Of a DNA stretch of 64,000 bases, positions 1 through 7,792 are shown piece after piece; the first letter of the stretch is position 1, and each line of letters starts with the position of its first letter. Location: assembly GCF_900102265.1 (NCBI RefSeq), contig NZ_FNBH01000001.1:1240001-1304000 (forward strand). Reading direction: 5' to 3'. The DNA is from Epilithonimonas hungarica. Lineage in GTDB: Bacteria > Bacteroidota > Bacteroidia > Flavobacteriales > Weeksellaceae. Position numbers and translations under genes: made by a program. The notes under the pieces were generated by a model. That model ran no database searches, was not told where the DNA came from, and saw nothing but the letters and a program-made list of their open reading frames with translations.

Positions 1-66
1 ACCCAATCTCAGAAGATTTCCAACTGAACGGTTAAGGTCAACATCTGTAAATGGTCTTGTTCTCAT
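1..66 (-). CDS. DUF1634 family membrane protein, N-terminal fragment
   Basis: The complement of the first 66 bases is an open frame from an ATG at 66 that runs off the window edge; its first residues read MRTRPFTDVDLNRSVGNLLR. This resembles the N-terminus of DUF1634 proteins, small membrane proteins often encoded beside TauE/SafE exporters. Its ATG directly follows the TAA stop of the exporter gene with no gap, so the two are probably translationally coupled. Only 22 codons are visible, so the assignment rests on the short N-terminus and the neighbour. Confidence 0.6.
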   Translation of the reverse strand, partial: MRTRPFTDVDLNRSVGNLLRLG

Positions 67-897
67 TTAGCTGAAATTTTTGGCAATACCATTATACATC
101 ATATAGATCGAAAGAATTGTGATCACGATTGCGAAGAAAACTTTCAGTTTTTTCGTTTTGGAGATCATCAAAGTTTTGGAACCGATAAAACTCCCGACAA
201 CTACACCAATCAAAACCGGGGCAGCAATCACGGGAATGATCTGCCCTCTTTGGAAATAGATCAAAGCGCCTGCAACAGCAGTTACCCCAATCATAAAGTT
301 ACTTGTCGTAGTTGAAACCTTGAATGGTAATTTCATCATATTATCCATTGCCAATACTTTCAAAGCTCCGGAACCAATGCCTAAAAGTCCAGACATTGCG
401 CCTGCAAAAACCATCATACAGAATCCTCCAATACTGTTTTTCGCTGCGTAATTTTTGACACCGTCTTTGTCGGGGAAAGTTCCGTAGAGTTTCAGTTTGT
501 GCTCTAGACTTCCTTTGATCAATTCCTCCTGATGGTCAGGCTTTCCTCTCAGATTCAATAAAACTGTCAAGATCAAGATACTTGCGAAGATAATTCCGAT
601 TGTATTTGGATTCAGAAATCCTGAGACTAATGCACCGGTTACGGCACCAGCAGTAGTTGCAATTTCCAGAAACATCCCGATTCGCATATTTGTAAAACCT
701 TCCTTCACAAAGGCAACCGCAGCACCGGAAGAGGTTCCGATAACGGAGATAAGAGAAGCGCCAATCGCGTAATGCATCGGAACGCCAAAACCTAGTGTAA
801 GAAGAGGAATAATGATGACACCGCCACCCAGACCTGTAAGAGAACCCATCAATCCGGCAGCAATTGCTCCAATAAAGAGAATTATGATTTCTGACAT
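67..897 (-). CDS. TauE/SafE family sulfite/organosulfonate exporter-like permease
   Basis: A polytopic inner-membrane protein of about 276 residues. It starts MSEIIILFIGAIAAGLMGSL and has the glycine-rich GSLTGLGGG turn and a second GLLGIGSG-type half-repeat, which is the duplicated layout of TauE/SafE transporters exporting small sulfur or organic anions. The substrate cannot be told. A longer frame exists to 930, but the ATG at 897 is preferred because a TTTG-N20-TATATTTG promoter (902-933) lies between the two candidate starts. DUF1634 follows directly. It could equally be called a generic DUF81 permease. Confidence 0.88.
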   Translation of the reverse strand: MSEIIILFIGAIAAGLMGSLTGLGGGVIIIPLLTLGFGVPMHYAIGASLISVIGTSSGAAVAFVKEGFTNMRIGMFLEIATTAGAVTGALVSGFLNPNTIGIIFASILILTVLLNLRGKPDHQEELIKGSLEHKLKLYGTFPDKDGVKNYAAKNSIGGFCMMVFAGAMSGLLGIGSGALKVLAMDNMMKLPFKVSTTTSNFMIGVTAVAGALIYFQRGQIIPVIAAPVLIGVVVGSFIGSKTLMISKTKKLKVFFAIVITILSIYMMYNGIAKNFS

Positions 898-901
898 CCC
901 G

Positions 902-933
902 CAAATATAGAAAGGATTATTTGTGTACACAAA
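902..933 (-). promoter_or_regulatory. Promoter of the TauE/SafE gene (Bacteroidetes -33/-7 type)
   Basis: On the minus strand TTTG and TATATTTG are separated by 20 nt, matching the Bacteroidetes TTTG / TANNTTTG consensus. Only 4 nt (CGGG) separate the -7 box from the ATG at 897, so transcription would start at or next to the start codon, giving a leaderless mRNA. Confidence 0.55.
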
Positions 934-1289
934 AAAACTAGTAATTATTGTTTGTGTAGTATTTTTAGATAAATTTATCTATTTTATGGTATTATAAAAT
1001 GCTTTAGTATTGTGCTAAATAACAATAATAATTTATTTTTATTTTTTTTAAATTATTGAATAAGGTTTTAGAAAAAATGAATGTCTGGCTTCATAAATAT
1101 GACGATTTTCTTTGATCATAGAGATCAAGACAATTTTTGATCTAAATAAAAAATTAATTAATTAAAAACCATGATACTCTTAAATATGTGAATTTATTGA
1201 TAATCATCTAATGTCTATTATTTAATGTTTTCATTATTACTGTTTTATATATAAACAAGAGGTTTTCTTTTGGTAAAAAAATAATATTG

Positions 1290-1355
1290 AGTACCTGTAT
1301 GGTATTTATGTGGTATGTGCTTTTTTTTATGGTGATTTATGATTCTATTTCTTTG
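1290..1355 (+). promoter_or_regulatory. Triple 11-bp phased direct repeat with -7-like box (copy 1)
   Basis: Three consecutive 11-mers, AGTACCTGTAT, GGTATTTATGT and GGTATGTGCTT (1290-1322), fit GGTAYYTRTKT. A TTTG inside TATTTCTTTGTG (1346-1357) begins exactly 40 bp after the start of the third unit. The same geometry recurs at 2349-2414. Unit length equals one helical turn, so a protein bound to each unit would sit on one DNA face. No gene follows closely; the next is the HTH gene at 1888. Confidence 0.5.
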
Positions 1356-1392
1356 TGTTGCTTTCAAAAATTGAAATAGTGAGAAGCTTGAT

Positions 1393-1414
1393 GGTATTTA
1401 TGTGGTATGTACTT
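1393..1414 (+). repeat. Partial second copy of the 11-bp phased repeat block
   Basis: GGTATTTATGT and GGTATGTACTT repeat units two and three of the block at 1301-1322 almost exactly, 92 bp further on. The first unit (1382-1392) is poorly conserved. The position 40 bp downstream reads TTTTA, not TTTG, so this looks like a degraded tandem duplicate. Confidence 0.5.
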
Positions 1415-1887
1415 TTCTGTAATGATTTATTTAAATATTACGTTTTATCTGTTTCTATTCTCGATGTAGAAAATGAGATCACTTCAGCGTTTTCTGAGAT
1501 GTCTTTTCAGAAATGCAACTCCCACCTCAGCTTTTTTCAAAAAAGGTCAAATGTATTTACACATCATTTGTCTATGGTATTATTGATAATTTCCAAATTA
1601 TTTTTGAGTGGTATATGGCCCCCTTAGTCGTGAGAATATTTTCAAACAAATGGACACTTATGATTCAATAATATATCATTAAGATATGCCCGCGATTGGA
1701 TAGCAGCCGGTCAAAAACAAAATAAAGAGAGTTACAGATAATTGTAAAAATTTGAACGGTTGCTATCTCGATCTGATTCCCAATATTATAAGATGAAAAA
1801 TAGATTCCTTGTTTTTTACTTGTGATGTTCAAGCTTGTGGAATAACACTTTCGTTCGAATAATATAATACGTGAAAAAATAAAAGAA

Positions 1888-2319
1888 ATGATAGTATCTA
1901 TCGCCATACTTTTGATAGCCATAATAATCATTTTGATATTTGTTTTAAAAAAAATCAGATATACTGAATTCAAAATAAATGAAGTAATGCAGGATGTTGT
2001 TTTGTCTCAAGATGTACTTAGTGTAGATTCTTATGAAGAAATAATCTCTCTTGCAAGGGATAATTCTTCGGAATTTTTATTCAGATTCAAGGAATATTAT
2101 CCAAGTTTTATCGATAAACTTCTGGAAATAGAACCAAAGCTAAAAACATCTGAACTGACTTTTTGTGCTTATCTGAAGCTGAATTTTTCTACAAAAGATA
2201 TTGCTACTTATACATTTGTAACGCCAAAGGCTGTGCAAAATCGCAAAAACAGAATACGGAAAAAACTTAGTATAGATTCTAATATAGATATTTACGTCTG
2301 GTTCAACAATATTAAATGA
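1888..2319 (+). CDS. Membrane-tethered LuxR-like HTH protein (143 aa)
   Basis: Residues 1-20 form one hydrophobic segment (MIVSIAILLIAIIIILIFVL). The C-terminal part, about residues 85-140, has a LuxR-like helix-turn-helix pattern: ELTFCAYLKLNFSTKDIA, then TFVTPKAVQNRKNRIRKKL. Similar C-termini close much longer TPR-containing regulators in Chryseobacterium-type genomes, so this looks like a short version without the sensor half; that comparison is from memory. It lies between two copies of the 11-bp repeat block and directly upstream of three secreted VGIN proteins, making it the obvious candidate regulator of that array. The upstream frame is closed by a TAA at 1843, so it is not simply the tail of a longer intact ORF. 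Confidence 0.7.
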   Translation: MIVSIAILLIAIIIILIFVLKKIRYTEFKINEVMQDVVLSQDVLSVDSYEEIISLARDNSSEFLFRFKEYYPSFIDKLLEIEPKLKTSELTFCAYLKLNFSTKDIATYTFVTPKAVQNRKNRIRKKLSIDSNIDIYVWFNNIK

Positions 2320-2348
2320 TTGATTGCTATTAGGTTTTACGTTGCTAG

Positions 2349-2414
2349 GGTATTAATGTGGTATCTGTTTGGTACCTGTTTTTTCCTAATTAGAGAGTTT
2401 AATTTATTCCTTTG
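2349..2414 (+). promoter_or_regulatory. Triple 11-bp phased direct repeat with -7-like box (copy 2), upstream of the VGIN array
   Basis: GGTATTAATGT, GGTATCTGTTT and GGTACCTGTTT stand head to tail (2349-2381). TATTCCTTTGTG (2405-2416) follows, with its TTTG exactly 40 bp after the third unit begins, as in the copy at 1290. The predicted leader to the first VGIN gene would be roughly 130 nt. Confidence 0.55.
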
Positions 2415-2550
2415 TGCTCAAATTATATATAAAGATGAGTCTGTAAGACTTATTATATATTAAAAATTCCGTATTAAAGTTTTTTATTGAATCTAAAAAT
2501 TTCCAATGTAATAATATAAGTATACAGTATAATTCTAAAAACACACAAAA

Positions 2551-3156
2551 TTGAAAAAAAAAATTTTTTTACTGCTTTTTGCATTATCATTTCTTGATTC
2601 AAATGCACAGGTAGGTATTAATACGCCTTCGCCAAGAACTGACCTTGATGTCAATGGTAGTTTCAAGTCTGATAATATTATTGCCGGTACTATAGATGGG
2701 CTGACTTTGGAAGAAAAAGACAGATATTTGTTGCTGACTCAAGATGTTTCCAATAATGGGATTAAAAGAATAGACCCCAGAGTGCCCGGAGCACCAGGTA
2801 TAGCGACTATTGCAACTTATAAATTGCAGAATGCCAGTGGAGATTGGGTTGAAAGATTTAATACAAAAATTAACACTACGGATTACTCTCTTGTGATTTT
2901 ATCCGCCTATTTTGATAGAGATATCTATTTAGGTAGTTCAGGTATTCTCTCATTGCCATCTTTTGGGGTGATAGATTTCAACGGTTTCTGGAATTTATAT
3001 GCCGATTATTCACAAATGTCTTCACAGACCAATGGAACATGGACGTTTGTTTGCGCAATATATCCTAAGACATATGTGAAAATTTTTGGAGAAAGAGTTC
3101 GTCCTTTAGGTAATACTTCTTCAGGAACTGAATCTACCCCAATCCTGAATCCTTAA
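2551..3156 (+). CDS. Secreted VGIN/LDVNG-motif protein, first of three
   Basis: 201 residues with a TTG start and a signal peptide ending near SNAQ (about residue 20), followed at once by VGINTPSPRTDLDVNG. That motif opens many flavobacterial surface or fibre-like proteins. The remaining 160 residues are beta-rich with no recognised catalytic motif; GTWTFVCAIYP near the C-terminus recurs in altered form in the next two proteins. Only 11 nt separate it from the next gene, so the three are one operon. Attachment to the surface is inferred from family habit; no T9SS C-terminal domain or lipobox is visible. Function unknown. Confidence 0.8.
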   Translation: MKKKIFLLLFALSFLDSNAQVGINTPSPRTDLDVNGSFKSDNIIAGTIDGLTLEEKDRYLLLTQDVSNNGIKRIDPRVPGAPGIATIATYKLQNASGDWVERFNTKINTTDYSLVILSAYFDRDIYLGSSGILSLPSFGVIDFNGFWNLYADYSQMSSQTNGTWTFVCAIYPKTYVKIFGERVRPLGNTSSGTESTPILNP

Positions 3157-3167
3157 ACAAAAAACAC

Positions 3168-3812
3168 ATGAAAAAAAAATTATCAATAATTTCTCTGGCT
3201 TTATCTGGAGCATTATTTTCACAAAATATAGGAATAAACACAAATGCTCCTACAGAAGCTTTAGATGTTAATGGAAGTGTGGCAATCGGCACATCTGTAT
3301 TTGTAGATCCGAATAATTACACAGCCAGCCCTCAAGGTTTTGATATCCTTGGTACCGACCCTCAATCAGCCATCGTAAATGGTAAAATTTTTAAAGTAGA
3401 AACACTTTATACACCAATAATCATACAGCCGTATTCGGTGTCGAATATTTACAGAGATGATCTTAATGACCTTAATCTGCAAATTCCTTCAGACAAATAT
3501 ACGGTATTGATCACTAATTTTGAAGCTATTCCAAGTACGTCTAATATTAATGAGCCAAACAACGGAGTTTATTCCAACACGAATATGAAGGGACGTTTTG
3601 TTATCAGAACTTTTGAATCCGGGGGTAGTTGGCATGTCAATATAGGATATCCCAGTTTGAGTACACAATATACTAGTGCAAGATACACCTATAATTTTGA
3701 TGTGATTCTTTTATCCAAAAGATTTTATAAAGTTTTGGACGAGTCGGTTACAACATATGACCTAAACGGGGCAACATCCGGCGAAGCAGCTGCTCCACCA
3801 AGTGGAATTTAA
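3168..3812 (+). CDS. Secreted VGIN/LDVNG-motif protein, second of three
   Basis: 214 residues: a signal peptide cut near LFSQ, then IGINTNAPTEALDVNGSVAI, the same N-terminal module as its neighbours. The body is diverged but keeps the order of a YTVLITNF strand and a GSWHVNIGYPS strand, aligning by pattern with GTWTFVCAIYP and GTWRLKFLP in the flanking genes. This suggests an old tandem triplication of one beta-sandwich protein. It is polar-rich and Asn/Ser/Thr-rich, as expected outside the cell. No enzymatic motif seen. Confidence 0.78.
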   Translation: MKKKLSIISLALSGALFSQNIGINTNAPTEALDVNGSVAIGTSVFVDPNNYTASPQGFDILGTDPQSAIVNGKIFKVETLYTPIIIQPYSVSNIYRDDLNDLNLQIPSDKYTVLITNFEAIPSTSNINEPNNGVYSNTNMKGRFVIRTFESGGSWHVNIGYPSLSTQYTSARYTYNFDVILLSKRFYKVLDESVTTYDLNGATSGEAAAPPSGI

Positions 3813-3819
3813 AAACATA

Positions 3820-4470
3820 ATGATGAAAAAAAATATAACAACAATTGCAATTTTGCTTTTTTTGACGGTTAAAGCACAAGTAGGTATCAATAAGCCTAAT
3901 CCTACGGAAATGCTAGATGTTAATGGGAATATGAAATTTTCAAATATATTGTACTTGGAAAATCCAGGGGTTTATCTTGGTTCATCTTCTAATTCTTACC
4001 TTATTGTAAAGGATAATGGAAGCCAGGTCATAAAAAGATATGTTCCGGAAACATCTGATTACAGTGCTATCAACACTGTGAACTATACATTCACTGGGGT
4101 CAACTTTACAGGATTGACAAATTATGACACAGGTATACCGTCCTCCAATTATTATTTGACAATTGGTGGATATATCATACGGGGAGGTGGTAATAGTTCT
4201 AATGTATCCATTAGTGGAAGCAACGTTAATATTCCTTTATATTCTGCCAGAGCCTTTATACAAGGTGGTACGTGGAGATTGAAGTTTCTCCCCAACCATA
4301 GCCGTACTTTTACGGTGCCGGACAGTCAAAATCCAAAAAATGTTGATATAAAACTCAACATAATTGTATATAGGCGGGATATGCTTACAACAGTGAATCC
4401 TGTTATAAATTATAATATGAACGCAAATGTAGCCGGTACAGGAACATCACCTCAACCTGATAAACTATAG
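3820..4470 (+). CDS. Secreted VGIN/LDVNG-motif protein, third of three
   Basis: About 216 residues. Two adjacent ATGs (3820, 3823) precede KKNITTIAILLFLTVKAQ, a clear signal peptide. An in-frame ATG at 3802 would overlap the previous gene and spoil the signal, so it is not used. VGINKPNPTEMLDVNG follows the cleavage site. The C-terminal body is beta-rich with GGTWRLKFLPNHSRTF. A strong hairpin plus T-run at 4505-4540 ends the operon. Role unknown; probably exported together with the other two. Confidence 0.78.
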   Translation: MMKKNITTIAILLFLTVKAQVGINKPNPTEMLDVNGNMKFSNILYLENPGVYLGSSSNSYLIVKDNGSQVIKRYVPETSDYSAINTVNYTFTGVNFTGLTNYDTGIPSSNYYLTIGGYIIRGGGNSSNVSISGSNVNIPLYSARAFIQGGTWRLKFLPNHSRTFTVPDSQNPKNVDIKLNIIVYRRDMLTTVNPVINYNMNANVAGTGTSPQPDKL

Positions 4471-4504
4471 TTCCTGCTATTAGCAATAGATATTATCAAA
4501 ACAA

Positions 4505-4540
4505 CTAGCAATGTTCTTTAAGTTCATTGCTAGGTCTTTT
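4505..4540 (+). terminator. Intrinsic terminator of the VGIN operon
   Basis: CTAGCAATG (4505-4513) and CATTGCTAG (4525-4533) form a perfect 9-bp stem with an 11-nt loop, followed by GTCTTTTTT. It lies 35 nt after the third VGIN gene. Confidence 0.8.
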
Positions 4541-4724
4541 TTAGAAAGGAATTACACTGACTATATACCTTCAAAAAATTTAATGTCCCTTTGAAAGATT
4601 AAGTCCGGATCCAACCAATAAAGTAGAAACTTCACTCTATTAAAACGATGATAGATACTACATCAATATTTAAATAGAGCTTTTAATCATAAAAAAATAG
4701 AAGAATCTTTATTATTAAAACATT

Positions 4725-5204
4725 TTGAATATTTTTGTTCAACTTATTATAAAGATTTTGAAAAGTATCTATATCCTAGTTTTATCATTGGCATTTTTCC
4801 CAAATTTTTCAGCTCAAAAATCTGACGAAGAATCTATTAAATCAACAGTTGATCAGTTGTTTAACGGAATGAGAACTTCGGATTCTGTATTGATCAAAAA
4901 ATCATTTCATAAGAATGCTGTATTGCAGACCATCACAAAAACAGCTGAAGTTAAAAATGAAAGCATCAATGATTTTGCATTAAGTATTTCCAAAGCCGAA
5001 AAAGGAAGTCTGGATGAGAGAATCACTTTCTCGAATATCCTGATCGACGGAAATCTGGCTTCTGTTTGGACACCTTATGAGTTTTATTACAAAGGACAGT
5101 TTTCACATTGTGGTGTCAATTCTTTCCAATTGGTAAAATCGAATGACGAATGGAAAATCCAATACATTATTGATACGAGAAGAAAGGATAATTGTAAAAA
5201 GTAA
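4725..5204 (+). CDS. Secreted nuclear transport factor 2 / lumazine-binding-like protein
   Basis: Up to 159 residues with an N-terminal signal ending FFPNFSAQ. The domain has the NTF2-fold pattern of the Lumazine_bd_2 group: ESIKSTVDQLFNGMRTSDS, a central SFHKNAVLQTI, then ASVWTPYEFYYKGQF..CGVNSFQLVKSNDEWKI. Such proteins are usually small secreted ligand binders of unknown role. Both possible starts are TTG: 4725 gives a long hydrophobic N-terminus, while 4758 gives a more standard signal (KSIYILVLSLAFFPNFSAQ). It stands 38 nt before purK on the same strand. Confidence 0.72.
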   Translation: MNIFVQLIIKILKSIYILVLSLAFFPNFSAQKSDEESIKSTVDQLFNGMRTSDSVLIKKSFHKNAVLQTITKTAEVKNESINDFALSISKAEKGSLDERITFSNILIDGNLASVWTPYEFYYKGQFSHCGVNSFQLVKSNDEWKIQYIIDTRRKDNCKK

Positions 5205-5242
5205 ATAAATCTAAAAAATAAAAGAAAGTAAAAAAGTAAATT

Positions 5243-6352
5243 ATGAAAATCGGAATTTTAGGAGGGGGACAATTGGGAAGAATGTTCATTCAGGAAGCAT
5301 TAAAATATGATGATGAATTCTATGTTCTCGACCCAAATTCAGAATGTTCCTGTGCCAGCATTTCTCATTTTACAAGAGGGGATTTCAATGACTATGATAC
5401 CGTTTTGGAATTCGGAAGAGACAAAGATGTGGTGACGATTGAAATAGAACATGTTAGTGCAGATGCGCTTGAAGAACTGGAAAATCAAGGTGTAAAAGTA
5501 GTTCCGAATTCTAAAATCATCAAAATCATTCAACAGAAGATCCTTCAGAAAAAATTCTATGAAGAAAACAGAATTCCGTCCCCAGAATTTGAAATTATGG
5601 ATGGAAGTGAGGATGATATCAAAATCCAGATTCCTTTCGTTCAAAAACTGAATACAGGCGGTTACGACGGAAAAGGTGTTCAGTTGATTCGTTCAGATCA
5701 GGATTGGAAAAACCTTTGGACTCAGGAATCTGTTTTGGAAAATCTAGTGGATATAGACAAAGAATTATCAGTGATTGTTGCTAAAAACGATAACGGAGAA
5801 ACCAAAACTTTTCCCGTGACAGAAATGGTTGCTGACCCCAAACTGAATCTCCTCGATTTTAATATTTGCCCGGCTGATATTTCTGAGGAAACTCAGAAAC
5901 AAATTGATGTGATTGCTGATCAATTTATCAAAAGCGCAGATTCTGCAGGACTTTTCGCTATCGAATTGTTCCTTGATAAAAATGGGAAAGTTTGGGTGAA
6001 TGAAACGGCACCGAGACTCCATAACTCAGGACATCAATCGCAGGAAGGAAATGCGAATTCCCAATTCGAGCAATTTTACAGAGTTGTTAAAAATTTACCT
6101 TTGGCAGATACGGACAACTTCGGGTTCTCAGGAATGCTGAATCTTGTCGGCGAGGAAAATTATTCAGGAAAAGTGAAATATCAAGGTTTGGAAGAGGTTT
6201 TGAAACTCCCAAAAACCTATGTTCATCTTTACGGTAAAACTGAAACAAAGCCTGGAAGAAAAATGGGTCATATCAATGTTCTGGCAGATTCCAGAGAAGA
6301 ATTGATGGAGAAATTAATTCACATCAAATCCTTGGTGAAAGTTATAGCATAA
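5243..6352 (+). CDS. purK: 5-(carboxyamino)imidazole ribonucleotide synthase
   Basis: 369 residues, the usual PurK length. It makes N5-CAIR from AIR, bicarbonate and ATP in purine synthesis. MKIGILGGGQLGRM is the N-terminal nucleotide-binding loop. The ATP-grasp core includes VQKLNTGGYDGKGVQLI, and the C-terminal ligand region is LFLDKNGKVWVNETAPRLHNSGH. Its partner purE is 2.4 kb downstream (8806) rather than adjacent, with lipoprotein and permease genes between. Confidence 0.95.
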   Translation: MKIGILGGGQLGRMFIQEALKYDDEFYVLDPNSECSCASISHFTRGDFNDYDTVLEFGRDKDVVTIEIEHVSADALEELENQGVKVVPNSKIIKIIQQKILQKKFYEENRIPSPEFEIMDGSEDDIKIQIPFVQKLNTGGYDGKGVQLIRSDQDWKNLWTQESVLENLVDIDKELSVIVAKNDNGETKTFPVTEMVADPKLNLLDFNICPADISEETQKQIDVIADQFIKSADSAGLFAIELFLDKNGKVWVNETAPRLHNSGHQSQEGNANSQFEQFYRVVKNLPLADTDNFGFSGMLNLVGEENYSGKVKYQGLEEVLKLPKTYVHLYGKTETKPGRKMGHINVLADSREELMEKLIHIKSLVKVIA

Positions 6353-6418
6353 GAATTTGTTAATAAATAAAAAATTGTTTAATTCAAGGCGTCTTAATAA
6401 CCACGAAATTATACCTTT

Positions 6419-6952
6419 ATGAAAAATTTACTTTTTTTTACCCTGTTATCAATAGGCCTTCTTTCTTCTTGTAAAGATGATGAGCAGGATCAAAATGTAT
6501 TACCAGAAGCAACGCAATCCGGTAAAAACACTGCCGGTGCACTGATAAATGGCAAAGTTTGGGTAGCTACTACAAAAAAGCTAAACAGCAATAACGACGG
6601 TACATATTGCGAAAAATTGAATGAGAACTATCTAATTAAATTAGATTTAAGAAAAAATCCCGACAGATACACTGAATCTATTTACCTAATTGTATCGATC
6701 CCCAATTTAGAGATTAACCAAACTTATGAGGTTATTAATCAAACACCTGACGATGGTTACAATTATGCAACCTATATTAGTAATGATAAAGTTAGTTACT
6801 CATCAAATCCAAATAACTCCGGTAGAATAAAAATAACGAGACTTGATCTTCAAAATCAGATCGTTTCTGGAACATTTGAATTCAAAGCCAAAGATAGCAA
6901 TGGGAATATTGTTACCATAACAGAAGGACGTTTTGATAAAAAATTCGATTAA
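6419..6952 (+). CDS. DUF6252-type lipoprotein
   Basis: 177 residues with a lipoprotein signal (LLSIGLLSSC, Cys18). The mature start, QNVLPEATQSGKNTAGALIN followed by GKVW, fits the flavobacterial DUF6252 family. Remaining sequence is beta-rich; ITRLDLQNQIVSGTFEFKAK near the C-terminus fits this family. A bound calcium or ligand is not evident. It is likely attached to a periplasmic or outer-membrane face. Function unknown. Confidence 0.75.
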   Translation: MKNLLFFTLLSIGLLSSCKDDEQDQNVLPEATQSGKNTAGALINGKVWVATTKKLNSNNDGTYCEKLNENYLIKLDLRKNPDRYTESIYLIVSIPNLEINQTYEVINQTPDDGYNYATYISNDKVSYSSNPNNSGRIKITRLDLQNQIVSGTFEFKAKDSNGNIVTITEGRFDKKFD

Positions 6953-6975
6953 AAATTAAATTAAAAAAATAATCT

Positions 6976-7153
6976 ATGAAAACAAAATTATATTTTTGAC
7001 AGCATTCATTACTGTCAAATTTCTATTTGCAATCAACAATTTGCATTACAACAACCAACTAATTCTACCATAGAATCTAAACTTTTTATTGCTTTTTGTA
7101 AATATAATCAATTTTCAGAAAGCAATCAAAATATCAGAATTTTCAGTATTTGA
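6976..7153 (+). pseudogene. Possible frameshifted remnant of a small secreted protein gene
   Basis: From the ATG at 6976 the frame reads MKTKLYF then TGA. Skipping back one base continues as LTAFITVKFLFA, completing a plausible signal peptide. A second shift at 7032 opens QQFALQQPTNSTIESKLF and runs to a TGA at 7151. Three frames joined by two single-base losses would give about 58 residues. It directly follows the lipoprotein gene. The evidence is only compositional, and chance is possible. Confidence 0.35.
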
Positions 7154-7200
7154 ATTACATGATAGGACAATAACAAAAATTATCACAATATAATAAGCAA

Positions 7201-7230
7201 AAAACGGTCAGAAAGTTCTGACCGTTTTTT
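7201..7230 (-). terminator. Intrinsic terminator of the Ala/Lys-rich lipoprotein gene
   Basis: AAAACGGTCAGAA and TTCTGACCGTTTT form a perfect 13-bp stem around a 2-nt loop, with A/T runs on both sides, so it could work in both directions. It lies 10 nt past the stop at 7240. Confidence 0.85.
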
Positions 7231-7239
7231 ACTTTAAAA

Positions 7240-7740
7240 TTATTTTGCCTTGGCTTTTTCCAAAGCGTTGTTATAAGCATCCTTTGCATCATCAGTAGCT
7301 TTTTTTGTAGCTTCTTTGGCATCTTGAGTTGTTTTGTTAATAGCCTGCTTTGTGTCTTTCGCTGCTTCTTTGATGTCTTGTTTGGCATCTTGTGCAGCCA
7401 CTTTTGTCTTGTCAACGGCATTATCAACGCCTTTTTTCACATCCTGAGCCGCATTTCCCACAGCTGTTTTTGCGTTGTTCCAAGCCATATTAGCATCTTC
7501 TAGCGCTTTTCTCGCAGTAGCTTCAGCTTCTTTATCACCTTTTTTGATGGCCGCATCCAAGTCAGCTTGTGCTTTGTCCACTGCAGCTTTGGCATCAGCC
7601 TCGGTCAGAGTTTTGGTTTCGGTTGTTACCACAGCAACCGTGTCTTTGTTTTCGTCTGTAACGACCGTTTGCTCTTTTTTTGTACAAGAGGTTGCGAATA
7701 ATAATACAGCTGCGGAAGCTGTTACAAAAATTTTTTTCAT
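7240..7740 (-). CDS. Ala/Lys/Asp-rich helical lipoprotein
   Basis: 166 residues. A lipobox (LLFATSC, Cys19) is followed by a short linker and then about 120 residues made almost only of Ala, Lys, Asp, Glu, Thr and Asn, with an imperfect 11-residue-like periodicity (DAKQDIKEAAK, DTKQAINKTTQ, DAKEATKKATD). This gives a long amphipathic or coiled helix resembling LEA/apolipoprotein-like stress proteins. A role in envelope spacing or desiccation protection is only a guess. Monocistronic, with its own terminator. Confidence 0.75.
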   Translation of the reverse strand: MKKIFVTASAAVLLFATSCTKKEQTVVTDENKDTVAVVTTETKTLTEADAKAAVDKAQADLDAAIKKGDKEAEATARKALEDANMAWNNAKTAVGNAAQDVKKGVDNAVDKTKVAAQDAKQDIKEAAKDTKQAINKTTQDAKEATKKATDDAKDAYNNALEKAKAK

Positions 7741-7792
7741 AAAAAGATTATTTATAATGTGTTTAATTGAATTGTAATAAATATAATAATTT

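Larger units (their letters stand above)
934..1887. other. Gene-poor AT-rich intergenic region
   Basis: About 950 bp without a convincing gene. It holds two copies of a phased 11-bp direct-repeat block (1290-1322 and 1393-1414, 92 bp apart). The rest is very AT-rich. A weak hairpin pairs GATAGC near 1698 with GCTATC near 1761. A 90-codon frame at 1355-1627 has no recognisable features. The region may hold the control region of the HTH gene at 1888 or be a decayed locus. Confidence 0.6.

Noticed and set aside
1355-1627. 90-codon plus-strand frame in the AT-rich gap
   Set aside because: Starts at a TTG inside a promoter-like block, Phe/Leu/Ser-rich as expected from AT-rich DNA, no domain or signal, and it overlaps the repeat block.
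1665-1973. 102-codon minus-strand frame
   Set aside because: Overlaps the start of the HTH gene antisense and is low-complexity Ile/Asn/Ser.
7475-7777. 100-codon plus-strand frame rich in Ala/Ser/Val
   Set aside because: Antisense shadow of the Ala/Lys-rich lipoprotein gene; composition mirrors the repetitive codons.
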